Assembly (NCBI RefSeq): GCF_003352915.1
Contig: NZ_CP022314.1
Location: forward strand, 4,132,057 to 4,196,056
DNA: 64,000 bases
Source of the DNA: Arthrobacter sp. PM3
Lineage (GTDB): Bacteria > Actinomycetota > Actinomycetes > Actinomycetales > Micrococcaceae
Reading direction: 5' to 3'
Positions 1 to 8,327 of the stretch are shown here, one piece after another; the stretch's first letter is position 1, and every line of letters begins with the position of its first letter. Under the pieces are notes generated by a model. That model worked only from the letters and a program-made list of their open reading frames with translations. It had not been told where the DNA came from and made no database searches. A program made the translations under genes and the position numbers.

Positions 1-224
1 GAAAGGCCCTGCAACGCCTGCAGCACCAGCACCGACCCGATCACCGGCGCCGGAACCGAAGGCCGGCCCCTCCGCGACGGGAAGAGGTCCTCCATCATTG
101 AATCCGGAAACAACCGCCCCCGATGACTGGCCAGAAACGCGAAGACGCTGCCCGGAGCCAACAACTCCCCGGCCAGCGCCTCCACATCCAAATACCCGCG
201 TTGCGCGTCCTCGCGTCCCTGCAT
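1..224 (-). CDS. IS1182-family transposase, N-terminal part (runs off the window)
   Basis: The minus strand from an ATG at 224 reads MQGREDAQRGYLDVEALAGE followed by SVFAFLASHRGRLFPD and a VLVLQALQGL segment. I recognise this as the N-terminal DUF772-type region of IS1182-family DDE transposases, which cut and paste the insertion sequence. About 74 residues are present; the catalytic part lies beyond the left edge. No frameshift or stop is visible in this part, so the element may be intact. It faces away from the truncated TPR gene, so its 5' end is the end next to the host sequence. The family call rests on remembered sequence similarity only. Confidence 0.8.
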   Translation of the reverse strand, partial: MQGREDAQRGYLDVEALAGELLAPGSVFAFLASHRGRLFPDSMMEDLFPSRRGRPSVPAPVIGSVLVLQALQGL

Positions 225-300
225 AAGACCAGTCTTAACCACCAGGCCCACCAGTCCAGCGGACACGCCCGCCCCGCGACTAATTCAGCAGTCTCCTAGG
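1..300 (-). mobile_element. One end of an IS1182-family insertion sequence
   Basis: This covers the transposase N-terminus plus its upstream end. The end is inferred near 298–300, where the minus strand reads cctaggagactgctgaatta, the kind of sequence seen at IS1182-family ends. An inverted repeat, aagac/gtctt, at 225–236 sits just upstream of the transposase start codon. The TPR reading frame becomes open only at 284 and has clear TPR homology from about 302, which fits a junction near 300. The exact boundary and any target duplication cannot be set without the other end. Confidence 0.5.
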
Positions 301-1102
301 GCGGGACGTCCTTGCGCACCACGCCCGAATTCTGGGCACGGACCATCCGGATACGTTAGTCGCTCGCGCGAATCTGGCTACACATATCGGCGTCGCCGGT
401 CACCTCGACGAAGCGCTGCAACTCACAGCCGAGCTCGTCGAAGACAAAGTCAGAATTCTTGGACGCACTCATCCGGACACGCTCGCTAGCCGTGGAAACC
501 TTGCCAGCTTCCTATCGCGCGCCGACCGACACGAAGAGGCCATCACCGAACTCGGCACTCTCCATGAAGATTGCATGAGGATCCTCGGCAACGACCACCC
601 GCAAACGATGAGGACGCTCGAGAAGCTGATCCCATATATCGCGGTCGCCGGACCGGCTGGCGAAGCCTACACACTCGCCGAAAAACTCCTGGACGACCGC
701 TACTGGTTACTGGGGCGCGAGCACCCAGACACGCTGCGCAGCCAAGAGCTATTGGAAGCCCTCAGCGGCACTGAAAACCAGATGGAAGAATCAAAAATGG
801 AACACGTGATCGCAGAATTACTCGGATCGAACGCCGAAGTCGCCCGCGGCGCACTCCTGAGCATCGGCGCATACGAGGACGGTAGTTTCACTCCGGCCGA
901 CTTCGACCAGGTCACCTCATGGAAAAGCGGCAGCACCCGATTCACCATCATTTACTCCACCCAAGCGATGCTGCTCTTCGCCAACGACATCATGACCGGG
1001 GTTGCTCGTTATAGCCAGGAAGTTCTCGACGGGCGATTGACTGGACGGTTCGTTGCATTAACGGGCGAACGTCATCCGCTCTTCGCGGAAGGCATTCTCT
1101 GA
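301..1102 (+). pseudogene. 5'-truncated TPR (TPR_10/kinesin-light-chain type) protein
   Basis: The frame is open from 284 to the stop at 1100–1102, but there is no ATG or GTG before an internal ATG at 575. From 302 it reads tandem 42-residue units with the signatures ILGTDHPDTLVARANLA, ILGRTHPDTLASRGNLASFL, ILGNDHPQTM and LLGREHPDTLRSQELL. These are TPR_10-type repeats, common in actinobacterial NB-ARC/TPR proteins. The C-terminal 110 residues after the repeats are not recognised. The missing front and the IS end directly upstream indicate disruption by the IS1182-family element. The remaining ORF from 575 could still give a 175-residue product, but I consider the gene broken. Confidence 0.7.
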
Positions 1103-1373
1103 TCGTTTCCGGATCTCGACTCGTTGCGTTCGGTCTCCGGGCCCTACTCCCTTCCCGTGGCCCGTCGCTGATTCGGTCGAGAGGCGGCGATGGGCAGGAC
1201 TTTGTCGACACTTGAATGTTTCACCAAAGCATCAAGGACGGGAGTACGGCACCCAAAGCCTAGATCCACAAGTGCGCCCCGGGATAAACCAACCACGGCA
1301 GCGACTGCTTCAATCCGCTCTGTAGCCCAAACGCTCATGCCACCTGATCGAAGAAGACTGAAAAGAGACTTTT
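1103..1373. other. Intergenic stretch, no gene seen
   Basis: 271 bases between the TPR remnant and the next gene. Short overlapping ORFs on both strands have no recognisable product. I see no RNA gene or clear hairpin here. The base composition looks less GC-rich than the core part of the window. Confidence 0.5.
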
Positions 1374-2210
1374 ATGGAGAATTTGCAGGGACACAGCGAT
1401 CCCCGGACGGCACTGGTTAGCAAGCTGAACAGCTTGCACAAAGGGCTGCAGCGCGTGGAGGACCTCAAGCGGCAGAAGGTTGCGTGGGCAAGACCCGATC
1501 AACCTCTCGCGCCTCTCCCGGAAAAGTGGGGCGTCCTGGCTTTCCTGGTGTGGGCCGTGGTGCTGACGGTTGCATCCTTCACCGTCGCTCATCCAGTGAC
1601 CGACGTGATCCTCAAGGCCGTCCTCACACCGCTCATGCCCTTGGAATGGGCTGAGGCGAACGTCGGGACCGCCATCGTAATTATGCTCGCGATCCCCGTC
1701 ATACTCTCGGCTGGGTTGGCCCTGTTGATCACGGTGCTGCGAAACAAGCTGCTGCTCCCCTGGCAGTATTCCCGAACGGTTCGCTCCAATCAGGACCGTC
1801 AGGCGCACAACGAAGCCAACTCGCGCGAATTCTGGAAAAACTACGGCAGTTTGGCGGCGGCAGAAAGCGACCTCGCCGCCGAGGCCGGGACCTGGTACCC
1901 CCAGGCTTATCTCCACGAAGACGCTGTGGCCTTCTGTGCCCTTGCCGTGAAGAATCATCGGGCCAACGACATCACGGCCGCCATCAATCTCTACGAGGCC
2001 GAGCTGCAACACGCTGCGTTGCTGGATGAACAGGAGCGCACCCGGGCGCTCATGTTGTGGGACAGCATGGAGAACGCCGCAAACGCCCGCGCGACCACCG
2101 ACGCTATCCGCCAGGAAGGTGCCAGGACCCGAGCGGCTTACGATGCCAACGCTGCGCGGGTCAGCGAACAACTCAGGAAGCCTCAGACTGTGTATGTGAA
2201 GAAGCGCTAG
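1374..2210 (+). CDS. Unknown membrane protein with C-terminal helical region
   Basis: 278 residues starting at an ATG with a weak AAGAG purine stretch upstream. I do not recognise a family. Two hydrophobic helices are visible: about residues 53–72 (GVLAFLVWAVVLTVASFTV) and about 101–122 (AIVIMLAIPVILSAGLALLI). A charged N-terminus of 50 residues precedes them. The C-terminal half is soluble-looking, Ala/Glu/Arg-rich, probably coiled coil (YEAELQHAALLDEQERTRAL and EGARTRAAYDANAARVSEQL), ending VYVKKR. It lies alone in the accessory region. A longer ORF on the opposite strand (1335–3035) covers it but has biased low-complexity composition, so I take the plus-strand frame with its clear membrane segments as real. 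Confidence 0.6.
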   Translation: MENLQGHSDPRTALVSKLNSLHKGLQRVEDLKRQKVAWARPDQPLAPLPEKWGVLAFLVWAVVLTVASFTVAHPVTDVILKAVLTPLMPLEWAEANVGTAIVIMLAIPVILSAGLALLITVLRNKLLLPWQYSRTVRSNQDRQAHNEANSREFWKNYGSLAAAESDLAAEAGTWYPQAYLHEDAVAFCALAVKNHRANDITAAINLYEAELQHAALLDEQERTRALMLWDSMENAANARATTDAIRQEGARTRAAYDANAARVSEQLRKPQTVYVKKR

Positions 2211-2530
2211 TAAGCACCCCATGCCACCGCCCTGAGCGGACTGACGAGGAGCCCCGAAGGAGTTTGTGAAACCTGCTGCCCGCAAGTCGGAACTGAATTT
2301 CTCAGTCCAATTTCCTGGACGCAGTTCCGGCCGCCACGGTGTCCGATTTCGGCAGCTATACATCCAGCTTGGCTTTGTCCATTCTGATTTTGGTGACGAT
2401 GAACGGCACGCCGTTGAATGAGAATCCACACCAGACCGGGCCGCCGGCCGCGTCAGCGGACGGCCATCAGGAGTGCCTATGGACCGGGTGCGTGCCCGTC
2501 TTGTGGGGAGGGCCGTGGCAGGATGGGCCC
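2211..2530. other. Gene-free stretch before the helicase-associated-domain pseudogene
   Basis: 320 bases without a convincing gene. The sequence just before 2531 (gtgcctatggaccgggtgcg region) is in frame with short ORFs only. I see no strong hairpin or RNA gene. It probably holds the promoter region, now decayed, of the broken gene that follows. Confidence 0.4.
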
Positions 2531-3177
2531 ATGGACAGGCGGTTGCGGCGTGCCCCGGACGCCGAATGGGTGCTGATGTACCGGCTCGGACTGAGTCGGC
2601 AACGCATCGCTGCCCTCGTGCGTGCGGAAACCAAGACGGTCGGATACCACTTGGCCATTGCTCGCCGCCACGATCCGGGGCTTGAGACGGAGCACCTAGC
2701 TGCCGTACTGACCCCTCCCCTAAGGATCTTGCCCGTATGGACGACGTCCTTCTATGGGTCTCGGCGGAGGGCCGGCTGCCCGAAGAAGGGTCCACCGACC
2801 GGGCTGAAAGGTCGTTGGCGCGGTGGCTGTACCTGCGCCGCCGCGAAGCAGCCGCTGGCGCCCTGGATCCCGTGTACAGCGCCTGACTCTCCCAGGTGCC
2901 CGGGCGGTCGCAGAACCCGAGGGAAGCTGAGGACGAGGCCCGTTGGCATCGTCGGCTGTCCCAGCTCGTGGACTTCCGGCAGGAAGGCAATGACTGGGCC
3001 TGCCACCGGAACACCGACTCGGACCGTGAACACACCCTCGGAGTATGGACTCACACGCAGCGGTACAAACGCCGCCGTGGCGAACTGAACCCGGCGAAGA
3101 TCAAGCTCATGGACGATGCTGTTCCCGGATGGCGGACCGGCAGGACCCGGGGGCGTCACACCGGGGGTGATCGGTGA
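2531..3177 (+). pseudogene. Helicase-associated (HA) domain protein, broken by a frameshift and a stop
   Basis: From the ATG at 2531 frame 2 reads MDRRLRRAPDAEWVLMYRLG and then SRQRIAALVRAETKTVGYHL, an HTH-like N-terminus. Between about 2700 and 2737 the similarity moves to frame 1 (MDDVLLWVSAEGRLPEEGS). That frame has a TGA at 2884–2886 and then continues with WHRRLSQLVDFRQEGNDW and HTLGVWTHTQRYKRRRGELN, ending at 3177. The second part is a helicase-associated (PF03457-type) repeat as found in many Arthrobacter accessory genes of unknown role. One frameshift plus one nonsense codon make it a pseudogene unless they are sequencing errors. Confidence 0.7.
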
Positions 3178-3226
3178 GGTCAACAACGCCCTCCCCGCTT
3201 GGTGACAGTCCCGATGTAACTCCCCC

Positions 3227-3676
3227 GTGGCTCAAAGCAATCTCCACCGGCATGCAACCGACACCGAGGCAGCCCGGGCCCAAGGCTGGATCGAGACTAG
3301 CCGGCATCCCGACCGCCTGAAAGGCCGACGACATCCCACACGCGCCGGCGCCGGCGACCTGCGACAGTGGCCCCACTTTCCCACCACCAAATGGTTGCTG
3401 AGCTATCATCGGCGCAACGCCGTCGAATCCGTCAACGCCGAGATAAAAACCCATCGCGGCGATATCAAGCGAGGCTATACGCACGTGTTCGGACTGTCCA
3501 AGCACACCATACTCATGGCATTCGGATTCGCGGCGACAAACATCCACATCCTTCGCGACTGGCACTTCAACCGACACGAGCAAGATCCCTGGTCCACGCA
3601 GCTGAAGAACCGTGGGATTTCGGGATCGAGCCCCCGCAAACCCGGGCCCTTCGAAGAAAACGGCTCAGAGACCTGA
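3227..3676 (+). pseudogene. C-terminal remnant of a DDE-type transposase
   Basis: 149 codons from a GTG at 3227. The stretch WLLSYHRRNAVESVNAEIKT followed by GYTHVFGLSKHTILMAFGFAATNIHIL resembles the last part of DDE transposases, where an E-containing helix (here in AVESVNAEIK) is followed by a hydrophobic helix. The N-terminal 50 residues have no recognisable domain and the rest of a transposase (DD region) is absent. The family is not determined. It lies between the broken HA-domain gene and ssrA, in the decayed end of the accessory region. Confidence 0.5.
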
Positions 3677-3849
3677 CCAGAACCTGAAGACCACAAGCCA
3701 ACCCCAATAAGACTCGCGCCCTAGTAAACCACGATCGCCGACGGTGATTGAGGCAGGCTAGACCCGGCCGCTGAGCCTCCCAGCCGCACGCCCTACGACG
3801 ACGCGATGCGGCCCATTCCATCGCCACCGGGATGAACAGCGCCCAGACG

Positions 3850-3891
3850 CACAGAACTCCCCGCCGACCGAAGTCAGCGAGGAGTTCTGTG
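3850..3891 (-). terminator. Hairpin downstream of ssrA, probable terminator
   Basis: Perfect 11-bp arms, cacagaactcc (3850–3860) and ggagttctgtg (3881–3891), with a 20-base loop, start 36 bases past the ssrA 3' end in its direction of transcription. There is no T-tract after it, as is common for actinobacterial hairpin terminators. It could instead belong to the adjoining mobile region. Confidence 0.45.
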
Positions 3892-3926
3892 AACCCAATA
3901 CGGGGGGATATGTGAACTACCCTTTG

Positions 3927-4292
3927 TGGAGATGGGGGGAATTGAACCCCCGTCCGATGTCGTGTTGTCAGGGCTTCTCCGGGCGCAGTTTGCGTTGGAT
4001 TTTCTCGGCCCCAGCCATGCTGCAAACAGCTGGCTGATCCGGGCCCAGTCATCTAAGAGTCCCGTTTACCCCGATGACGAAGGTAAACAGCAGTGGCTAT
4101 CTAAATGACGCCAGGATCCGGGGCGACAGCAACCCCGGGCTGACGGACTGTCTTACTGCTTAGGCAGCGAGAGCGAAGTCAGTGCGTTTTGATTCGGCAC
4201 TTATTGGTTTGCAGACAGCGTTTACGAGATAATTCTGCATCCTCGGCCCGCTTCACCTGTCGCGACTAACATCGTCGAAACCGATCATCCCC
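3927..4292 (-). ncRNA. ssrA: tmRNA (transfer-messenger RNA)
   Basis: The minus strand begins GGGGATGATCGGTTTCGACG, the standard tmRNA 5' end, and finishes with a T-arm (GGGGGTTCAATTCCCCC) and the 3' acceptor strand CATCTCC plus discriminator A at 3927, pairing with 5' GGGGATG. CCA is not encoded: the next bases read CAA, so it must be added. The tag frame ends DFALAA then TAA; taking GCT as resume codon gives AVCKPISAESKRTDFALAA. The resume codon is inferred. With SmpB it rescues stalled ribosomes and marks the nascent peptide for proteolysis. Length 366 is normal. smpB lies directly upstream. The bases before the 5' end are AT-rich (gataaaaaaatac), fitting its own promoter. Confidence 0.95.
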
Positions 4293-4386
4293 GTATTTTT
4301 TTATCAAACCGCTGGGGAACCTTTCGGCTCTCTTCCCGGACTATCAATCATAACGCACTACCCGCCGGAATCATTCCCGGCTGCTG

Positions 4387-4857
4387 CTAGCGGCGGTTGC
4401 GCTCGCGCATGACGCGCTGGGCCTCGCGCTTGTCCTGCTGCTCGCGCAGGGTCTGGCGCTTGTCGTATTCCTTCTTACCGCGGGCGACGCCGATTTCCAC
4501 CTTGGCGCGGCCGTCCACGAAGTACAGCTGCAGGGGCACGATCGTGAACCCCGATTCGCGGATCTTGTGCGAGATCTTGGTCAGCTCCTCGCGGTGCAGC
4601 AGCAGCTTGCGGCGGCGGCGTGCGGCGTGGTTGGTCCAGCTCCCCTGGTTGTACTCGGGGATGTGGATGCCTTCCATCCAGAGCTCGTCATTGTAGAAGG
4701 TGCAGAAGCCGTCCACCATGGAGGCGTGGCCTTCGCGCAGGGACTTGACCTCGGTGCCCATCAGCGCGATGCCTGCTTCATACGTATCCAGGATGTGGTA
4801 GTCGTGCCGGGCCTTGCGGTTGGTGGCCACTACCTTACGGCCACTTTCTTTGGGCAC
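4387..4857 (-). CDS. smpB: SsrA-binding protein SmpB
   Basis: 156 residues. SmpB binds the tRNA-like end of tmRNA and delivers it to stalled ribosomes. Visible: the N-terminal VVATNRKARHDYHILDTYEA block, GTEVKSLREG, the central NHAARRRRKLLLHREEL and the basic C-terminal tail GKKEYDKRQTLREQQDKREA that enters the empty mRNA channel. I chose the GTG at 4857 because GAGGAG lies 8 bases upstream and homologues begin MPKESGRK; the frame stays open for 38 more codons of low-complexity Pro/Ser sequence that is probably untranslated. It precedes ssrA by 94 bases on the same strand, the usual functional pairing. Confidence 0.95.
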   Translation of the reverse strand: MPKESGRKVVATNRKARHDYHILDTYEAGIALMGTEVKSLREGHASMVDGFCTFYNDELWMEGIHIPEYNQGSWTNHAARRRRKLLLHREELTKISHKIRESGFTIVPLQLYFVDGRAKVEIGVARGKKEYDKRQTLREQQDKREAQRVMRERNRR

Positions 4858-4974
4858 GGTAGGACTCCTCGGTTGGGTCGGTGGTTCGCTCCGGCCGGGT
4901 GGTGCGGAGCCTTTCCAGTCTACGGCAGGGGCCGCCGCCACAGCGGATCGGCTGGCGGACGGCCCCGGCACGGA

Positions 4975-6378
4975 CTACAGCAGGGTCATCGGGTCCACGG
5001 CCCGGCCGTTGAGCCAGGTTTCGAAGTGCGAGTGGCAGCCCGTGGAGTTGCCGGTGGTTCCCGAGTAGGCGATCAGCTGTCCCTGGTTGACGTGCTGGCC
5101 CACCGAGACCACCACGGATGTGTTGTGGTAGTAGATGGTGGTCAGCGAGTTGCCCTGGACCACGCCGTGGGAAATCTTCACGTTGTTGCCGCCGCCGTCG
5201 TTGGCCCAGCCGGCCGAGAAGACGGTGCCGGCGGCTGCCGCATAGACCGGCGTGCCGCAGGCGGCGCCGAAGTCAATGCCGGTGTGCATGTAGCCGCCCT
5301 GGCCGTAGAAGTCGATGGTGCCCGGCGGCGTGGGCCGCCAGCCGAACCCGGACGTGATCGGAATGTTGCCCGGGAACGGGTGCTGCAGCCCGAAGGCCGA
5401 CGGCGATCCCTGGGCCGGGGGGACGTACGGCTGGACTGCCTGTCCCCTCGCGCGGGCCGCCGCAGCGGCGGCCTCGGCAATGCGCCGTTGCTCGGCTTCC
5501 CACGCCTCGCGCAGCTTCCGGTCGCGTTCGGCGATTTCGGCGGCGACGGCGTCCTGCCGGGCCTTGACCTGGGCGAGCTGGTTCTGGATGCCGGGCTTGG
5601 CGGCCTGGAGTTCGGCGTCGAGCCTGGTGGTGTCGGCGATCAGCTTGTCCACCGCGGCCTTCTTGGCGGCGGCTTCGTCCCGGGCGGCCTTTTCCCGCGC
5701 CAGCGCGGCGTCTGCTTTGGCCTTCAGGTCCGTGATTTCGGCCTCGACGGCGGCCAGCCGGGCCTGCGCGTTCACGTTGGTGGCGTTCTGCTGGGTGAGC
5801 TTGTCCATCGCGGCGTTCTGGCTGCGCAGCGCCTGGTCCGCGAGGTCGATCGTGTCCGTGAGGCTTCCGCCCTGGTTTGAGCCGAAGAACAGGGACAGGT
5901 TGGACGGGACGCCGCCGGACTTGTACGCCTGCGTGGCGATCTGCCCGATCAGCTTCCGGGTGTCCGCGATTTTCTGTTTGTCGGATTCAAGCTGCTGGGT
6001 GATCTTGGCCTTGTTCTGCTGGGCGAGGTCCACCCGGGCCGCCAGGGCCTCGACCTCCTGCACTGCTCCGGCGACGCGGCCCTGGGCGTCCGTGAGGGCC
6101 TGCTGGGCGCCGGGGAGCTGGCCCTGGTAGAGCACCAGGTCCGCCGCGGCCTGGGCGATCCGGCCATCGACGAATTCAAGGGAATGCTGGACCCTGGCGG
6201 CCTCGTCGCGGAGTGCGGCCTGCTGGTCCTCGAGGTCATCCGCGAACGCGGCCGGGCTCGAGGCACCCATGGTTCCGGCCAGGACCAGTGCCAGAGTGGC
6301 GCTGATCATCCGGCTGCGCCGTCCCACCAGCCGAAGCCGGAGGGACTGCCGGAGGGAGCGGCGGGCCATCGGTGTCAT
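4975..6378 (-). CDS. Secreted M23 peptidoglycan endopeptidase with coiled coil (EnvC/RipC-like, FtsEX partner)
   Basis: 467 residues. An Arg-rich N-terminus and a hydrophobic stretch (ISATLALVLAGTMGASSPAAF) form a signal peptide ending near residue 47. Residues about 50–320 are long Ala/Gln/Glu-rich coiled coil. The C-terminal ~110 residues are an M23 zinc peptidase with His365 and Asp369 (HTGIDF) and the HxH pair His449/His451. That second motif reads HSHFE where HLHFE is usual. It lies 26 bases after ftsX on the same strand, and FtsEX is known to activate coiled-coil M23 or NlpC/P60 hydrolases at the septum, so a division hydrolase is the likely role. Start: ATG at 6378 has AAGGGA at suitable spacing; an ATG two codons upstream (6384) is too close to it. 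Confidence 0.9.
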   Translation of the reverse strand: MTPMARRSLRQSLRLRLVGRRSRMISATLALVLAGTMGASSPAAFADDLEDQQAALRDEAARVQHSLEFVDGRIAQAAADLVLYQGQLPGAQQALTDAQGRVAGAVQEVEALAARVDLAQQNKAKITQQLESDKQKIADTRKLIGQIATQAYKSGGVPSNLSLFFGSNQGGSLTDTIDLADQALRSQNAAMDKLTQQNATNVNAQARLAAVEAEITDLKAKADAALAREKAARDEAAAKKAAVDKLIADTTRLDAELQAAKPGIQNQLAQVKARQDAVAAEIAERDRKLREAWEAEQRRIAEAAAAAARARGQAVQPYVPPAQGSPSAFGLQHPFPGNIPITSGFGWRPTPPGTIDFYGQGGYMHTGIDFGAACGTPVYAAAAGTVFSAGWANDGGGNNVKISHGVVQGNSLTTIYYHNTSVVVSVGQHVNQGQLIAYSGTTGNSTGCHSHFETWLNGRAVDPMTLL

Positions 6379-6404
6379 AAGCATTCCCTTTTCGTTGAGC
6401 ACAG

Positions 6405-7319
6405 CTAGACCCGCAAATACCGGCGGAGGGTCAGCAGAGAGGAAATTCCGGCCAGGACGACGCCCAGGCCGATGAGCGCAGGAGCCAGGAGCAGGGTCTG
6501 TCCGGGTGAGATGAACGCGGTGTCCGGGTACTGCTTGGACAGAACCTCGCCGAGGAAGAAGTGCGCCACGGCCCACAAGGTGCCGGAGGCCAGGGCCGCG
6601 CCGATTACCGCGGCGATGACGCCTTCGAGGATGAACGGCAGCTGGATGACCATCTTGGAGGCGCCCACCAGCCGCATGATGCCGGTTTCGCGGCGGCGGC
6701 TGAACGCGGAGAGCCGGATGGTCGTCGCAATGAGCAGGATGGCGCAGATGATCATGACGCCGGCGATGCTCACGGCCACGAGTGAAGCAGCGTTCATGGC
6801 GGAGAACAGCTTTTCCAGTAGCTGGCGCTGGTCGATCACGGTCTCGACGCCGGCCTGCGAGGAGAAGGTCTCACTGATGATCTCGTACTTCTGCGGGTCC
6901 TTCATGTTGATCCGGAAGGATGCCGGGAGCTGGTCCGGCGTCACCGAGTCGACGATCGGGGAATTGGAGAACTGTTCCTTGAAGTGTTTGTAGGCGTCTT
7001 CCTTGGACTCGTACTGGAAGTCGTTGACGTACTGGGCGACGGCGGGCGACTTCAGCAGCGCCCGCAGGTTGTCCTCCTGCTCCGGGGTGGCCGGGCCGGT
7101 GGCGCAGCCGGGCGCCGTCGAGCCGTCACTGCACAGGAAGATGGCGACCTGGACTTTGTCGTACCAGTAGCCCTTCATCTGGTTGATCTGCAACTGCAGC
7201 ATGCCGGCGGCGCCGACGAAGGTCAGGGACACGAAGGTCACCAGGATCACGGAGATCACCATGGACAGGTTGCGGCGCAGGCCGCTGCCGATTTCGCTCA
7301 GGATGAATGCAAGCCTCAT
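6405..7319 (-). CDS. ftsX: Cell division protein FtsX
   Basis: 304 residues, the permease-like membrane partner of FtsE. The N-terminal helix (about 21–42), a large extracytoplasmic loop (about 45–170) and three C-terminal helices (near 178–200, 222–246 and 276–298) match the FtsX topology. [19 protein letters not shown] between the helices is a typical FtsX segment. The outer loop would contact the secreted hydrolase encoded next. The start ATG overlaps the ftsE stop by 4 bases (ATGA), so the two are translationally coupled. Confidence 0.95.
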   Translation of the reverse strand: MRLAFILSEIGSGLRRNLSMVISVILVTFVSLTFVGAAGMLQLQINQMKGYWYDKVQVAIFLCSDGSTAPGCATGPATPEQEDNLRALLKSPAVAQYVNDFQYESKEDAYKHFKEQFSNSPIVDSVTPDQLPASFRINMKDPQKYEIISETFSSQAGVETVIDQRQLLEKLFSAMNAASLVAVSIAGVMIICAILLIATTIRLSAFSRRRETGIMRLVGASKMVIQLPFILEGVIAAVIGAALASGTLWAVAHFFLGEVLSKQYPDTAFISPGQTLLLAPALIGLGVVLAGISSLLTLRRYLRV

Positions 7320-8134
7320 GCCGGGCCCTCCCCTGCGGTGCGCAGCTCGGCGCGGGCCTCGGCCCGCGCCTCTGCCCGGGGTGAGACGGCGGCCTGTTCG
7401 TCACGGCCGCTGGCGTCGCGGAGCCGGCGGGACTGTCCCACCACGGGAAGCATGGAGGTGTAGAGGGCCCTGGCTTCGTCGCGGATCACCACGCCGTTCT
7501 TGAGTTCCACCACCCGTTTGCGCATTTCGTTGACGATGTCGTCGTCGTGGGTGGCCATCACCACGGTGGTGCCGTTCTGGTTGATCTTATCCAGCACGCC
7601 CATGATGCCCATGGAGGTGGTGGGGTCCAGGTTTCCGGTGGGCTCGTCGGCCAGCAGGATGCCGGGCCGGTTCACGACGGCGCGGGCGATCGCCACGCGC
7701 TGCTGCTCGCCGCCGGAGAGTTCGTGCGGGAGGCGGTTTTCCTTGCCTTCCAGGCCGACGGTCTTCAGGACCTCGGGGACGGTGTCGCGGATGACGCTGC
7801 GGCTCTTGCCGATGACCTGCATGGCGAAGGCGACGTTGGCGAAGACGGTCTTCTGCGGCAGGAGGCGGAAGTCCTGGAACACGACGCCGATGCCGCGGCG
7901 CAGCCTCGGCACGCGCCAGCTGGAGATTTTGGCGACGTTCTGGCCGGCAACGTACACGGCGCCGGAGGAGGCGCGGTCTTCCTTGAGGACCAGGCGCAGG
8001 AAGGTCGACTTGCCCGAGCCGGAGGCCCCGACGAGGAAGGCGAATTCGCCACGGTCGATCTCAAGATTGATCGAATCCAGCGCCGGCCGCGCCTTCTGGT
8101 CATAGACCTTGGTGACATTTTCGAAACGGATCAT
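7316..8134 (-). CDS. ftsE: Cell division ATP-binding protein FtsE
   Basis: 272 residues, the cytoplasmic ATPase of the FtsEX complex. Walker [10 protein letters not shown] at residues 36–44, signature [14 protein letters not shown], and Walker [14 protein letters not shown] are all intact. The C-terminal ~45 residues are an extra Arg/Ala/Glu-rich tail ([13 protein letters not shown]) beyond the ABC domain. Start: ATG at 8134 begins the conserved [11 protein letters not shown]; the frame is open 19 codons further upstream, but that sequence is not conserved in character. ATP hydrolysis is expected to switch on the adjacent M23 hydrolase through FtsX. Confidence 0.95.
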   Translation of the reverse strand: MIRFENVTKVYDQKARPALDSINLEIDRGEFAFLVGASGSGKSTFLRLVLKEDRASSGAVYVAGQNVAKISSWRVPRLRRGIGVVFQDFRLLPQKTVFANVAFAMQVIGKSRSVIRDTVPEVLKTVGLEGKENRLPHELSGGEQQRVAIARAVVNRPGILLADEPTGNLDPTTSMGIMGVLDKINQNGTTVVMATHDDDIVNEMRKRVVELKNGVVIRDEARALYTSMLPVVGQSRRLRDASGRDEQAAVSPRAEARAEARAELRTAGEGPA

Positions 8135-8327
8135 GGCCCTTAGTACCCTGCAGGACAAGGCCGCGGGGACCCGGTTCTGCTGCCGGCGCAAGGGCTTTCG
8201 TGTGGGGGAAGTAGAGCTCCGGCCCCTCGACTATACGCACGGGGATCGGCGGATCGGACCGCACGCCGGGGTGTGTCGCGCGATTGTCAGGCACCTTTCA
8301 GCCGGGGCCGGCAGCCGCCGCGGCGGC

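Noticed and set aside
1335..3035. Minus-strand 566-codon frame in the accessory region
   Set aside because: It runs across two plus-strand genes with recognisable features, and its own translation is Arg/Ser-rich without a domain.
3926..4108. 60-codon plus-strand ORF
   Set aside because: It lies inside the tmRNA gene on the opposite strand.
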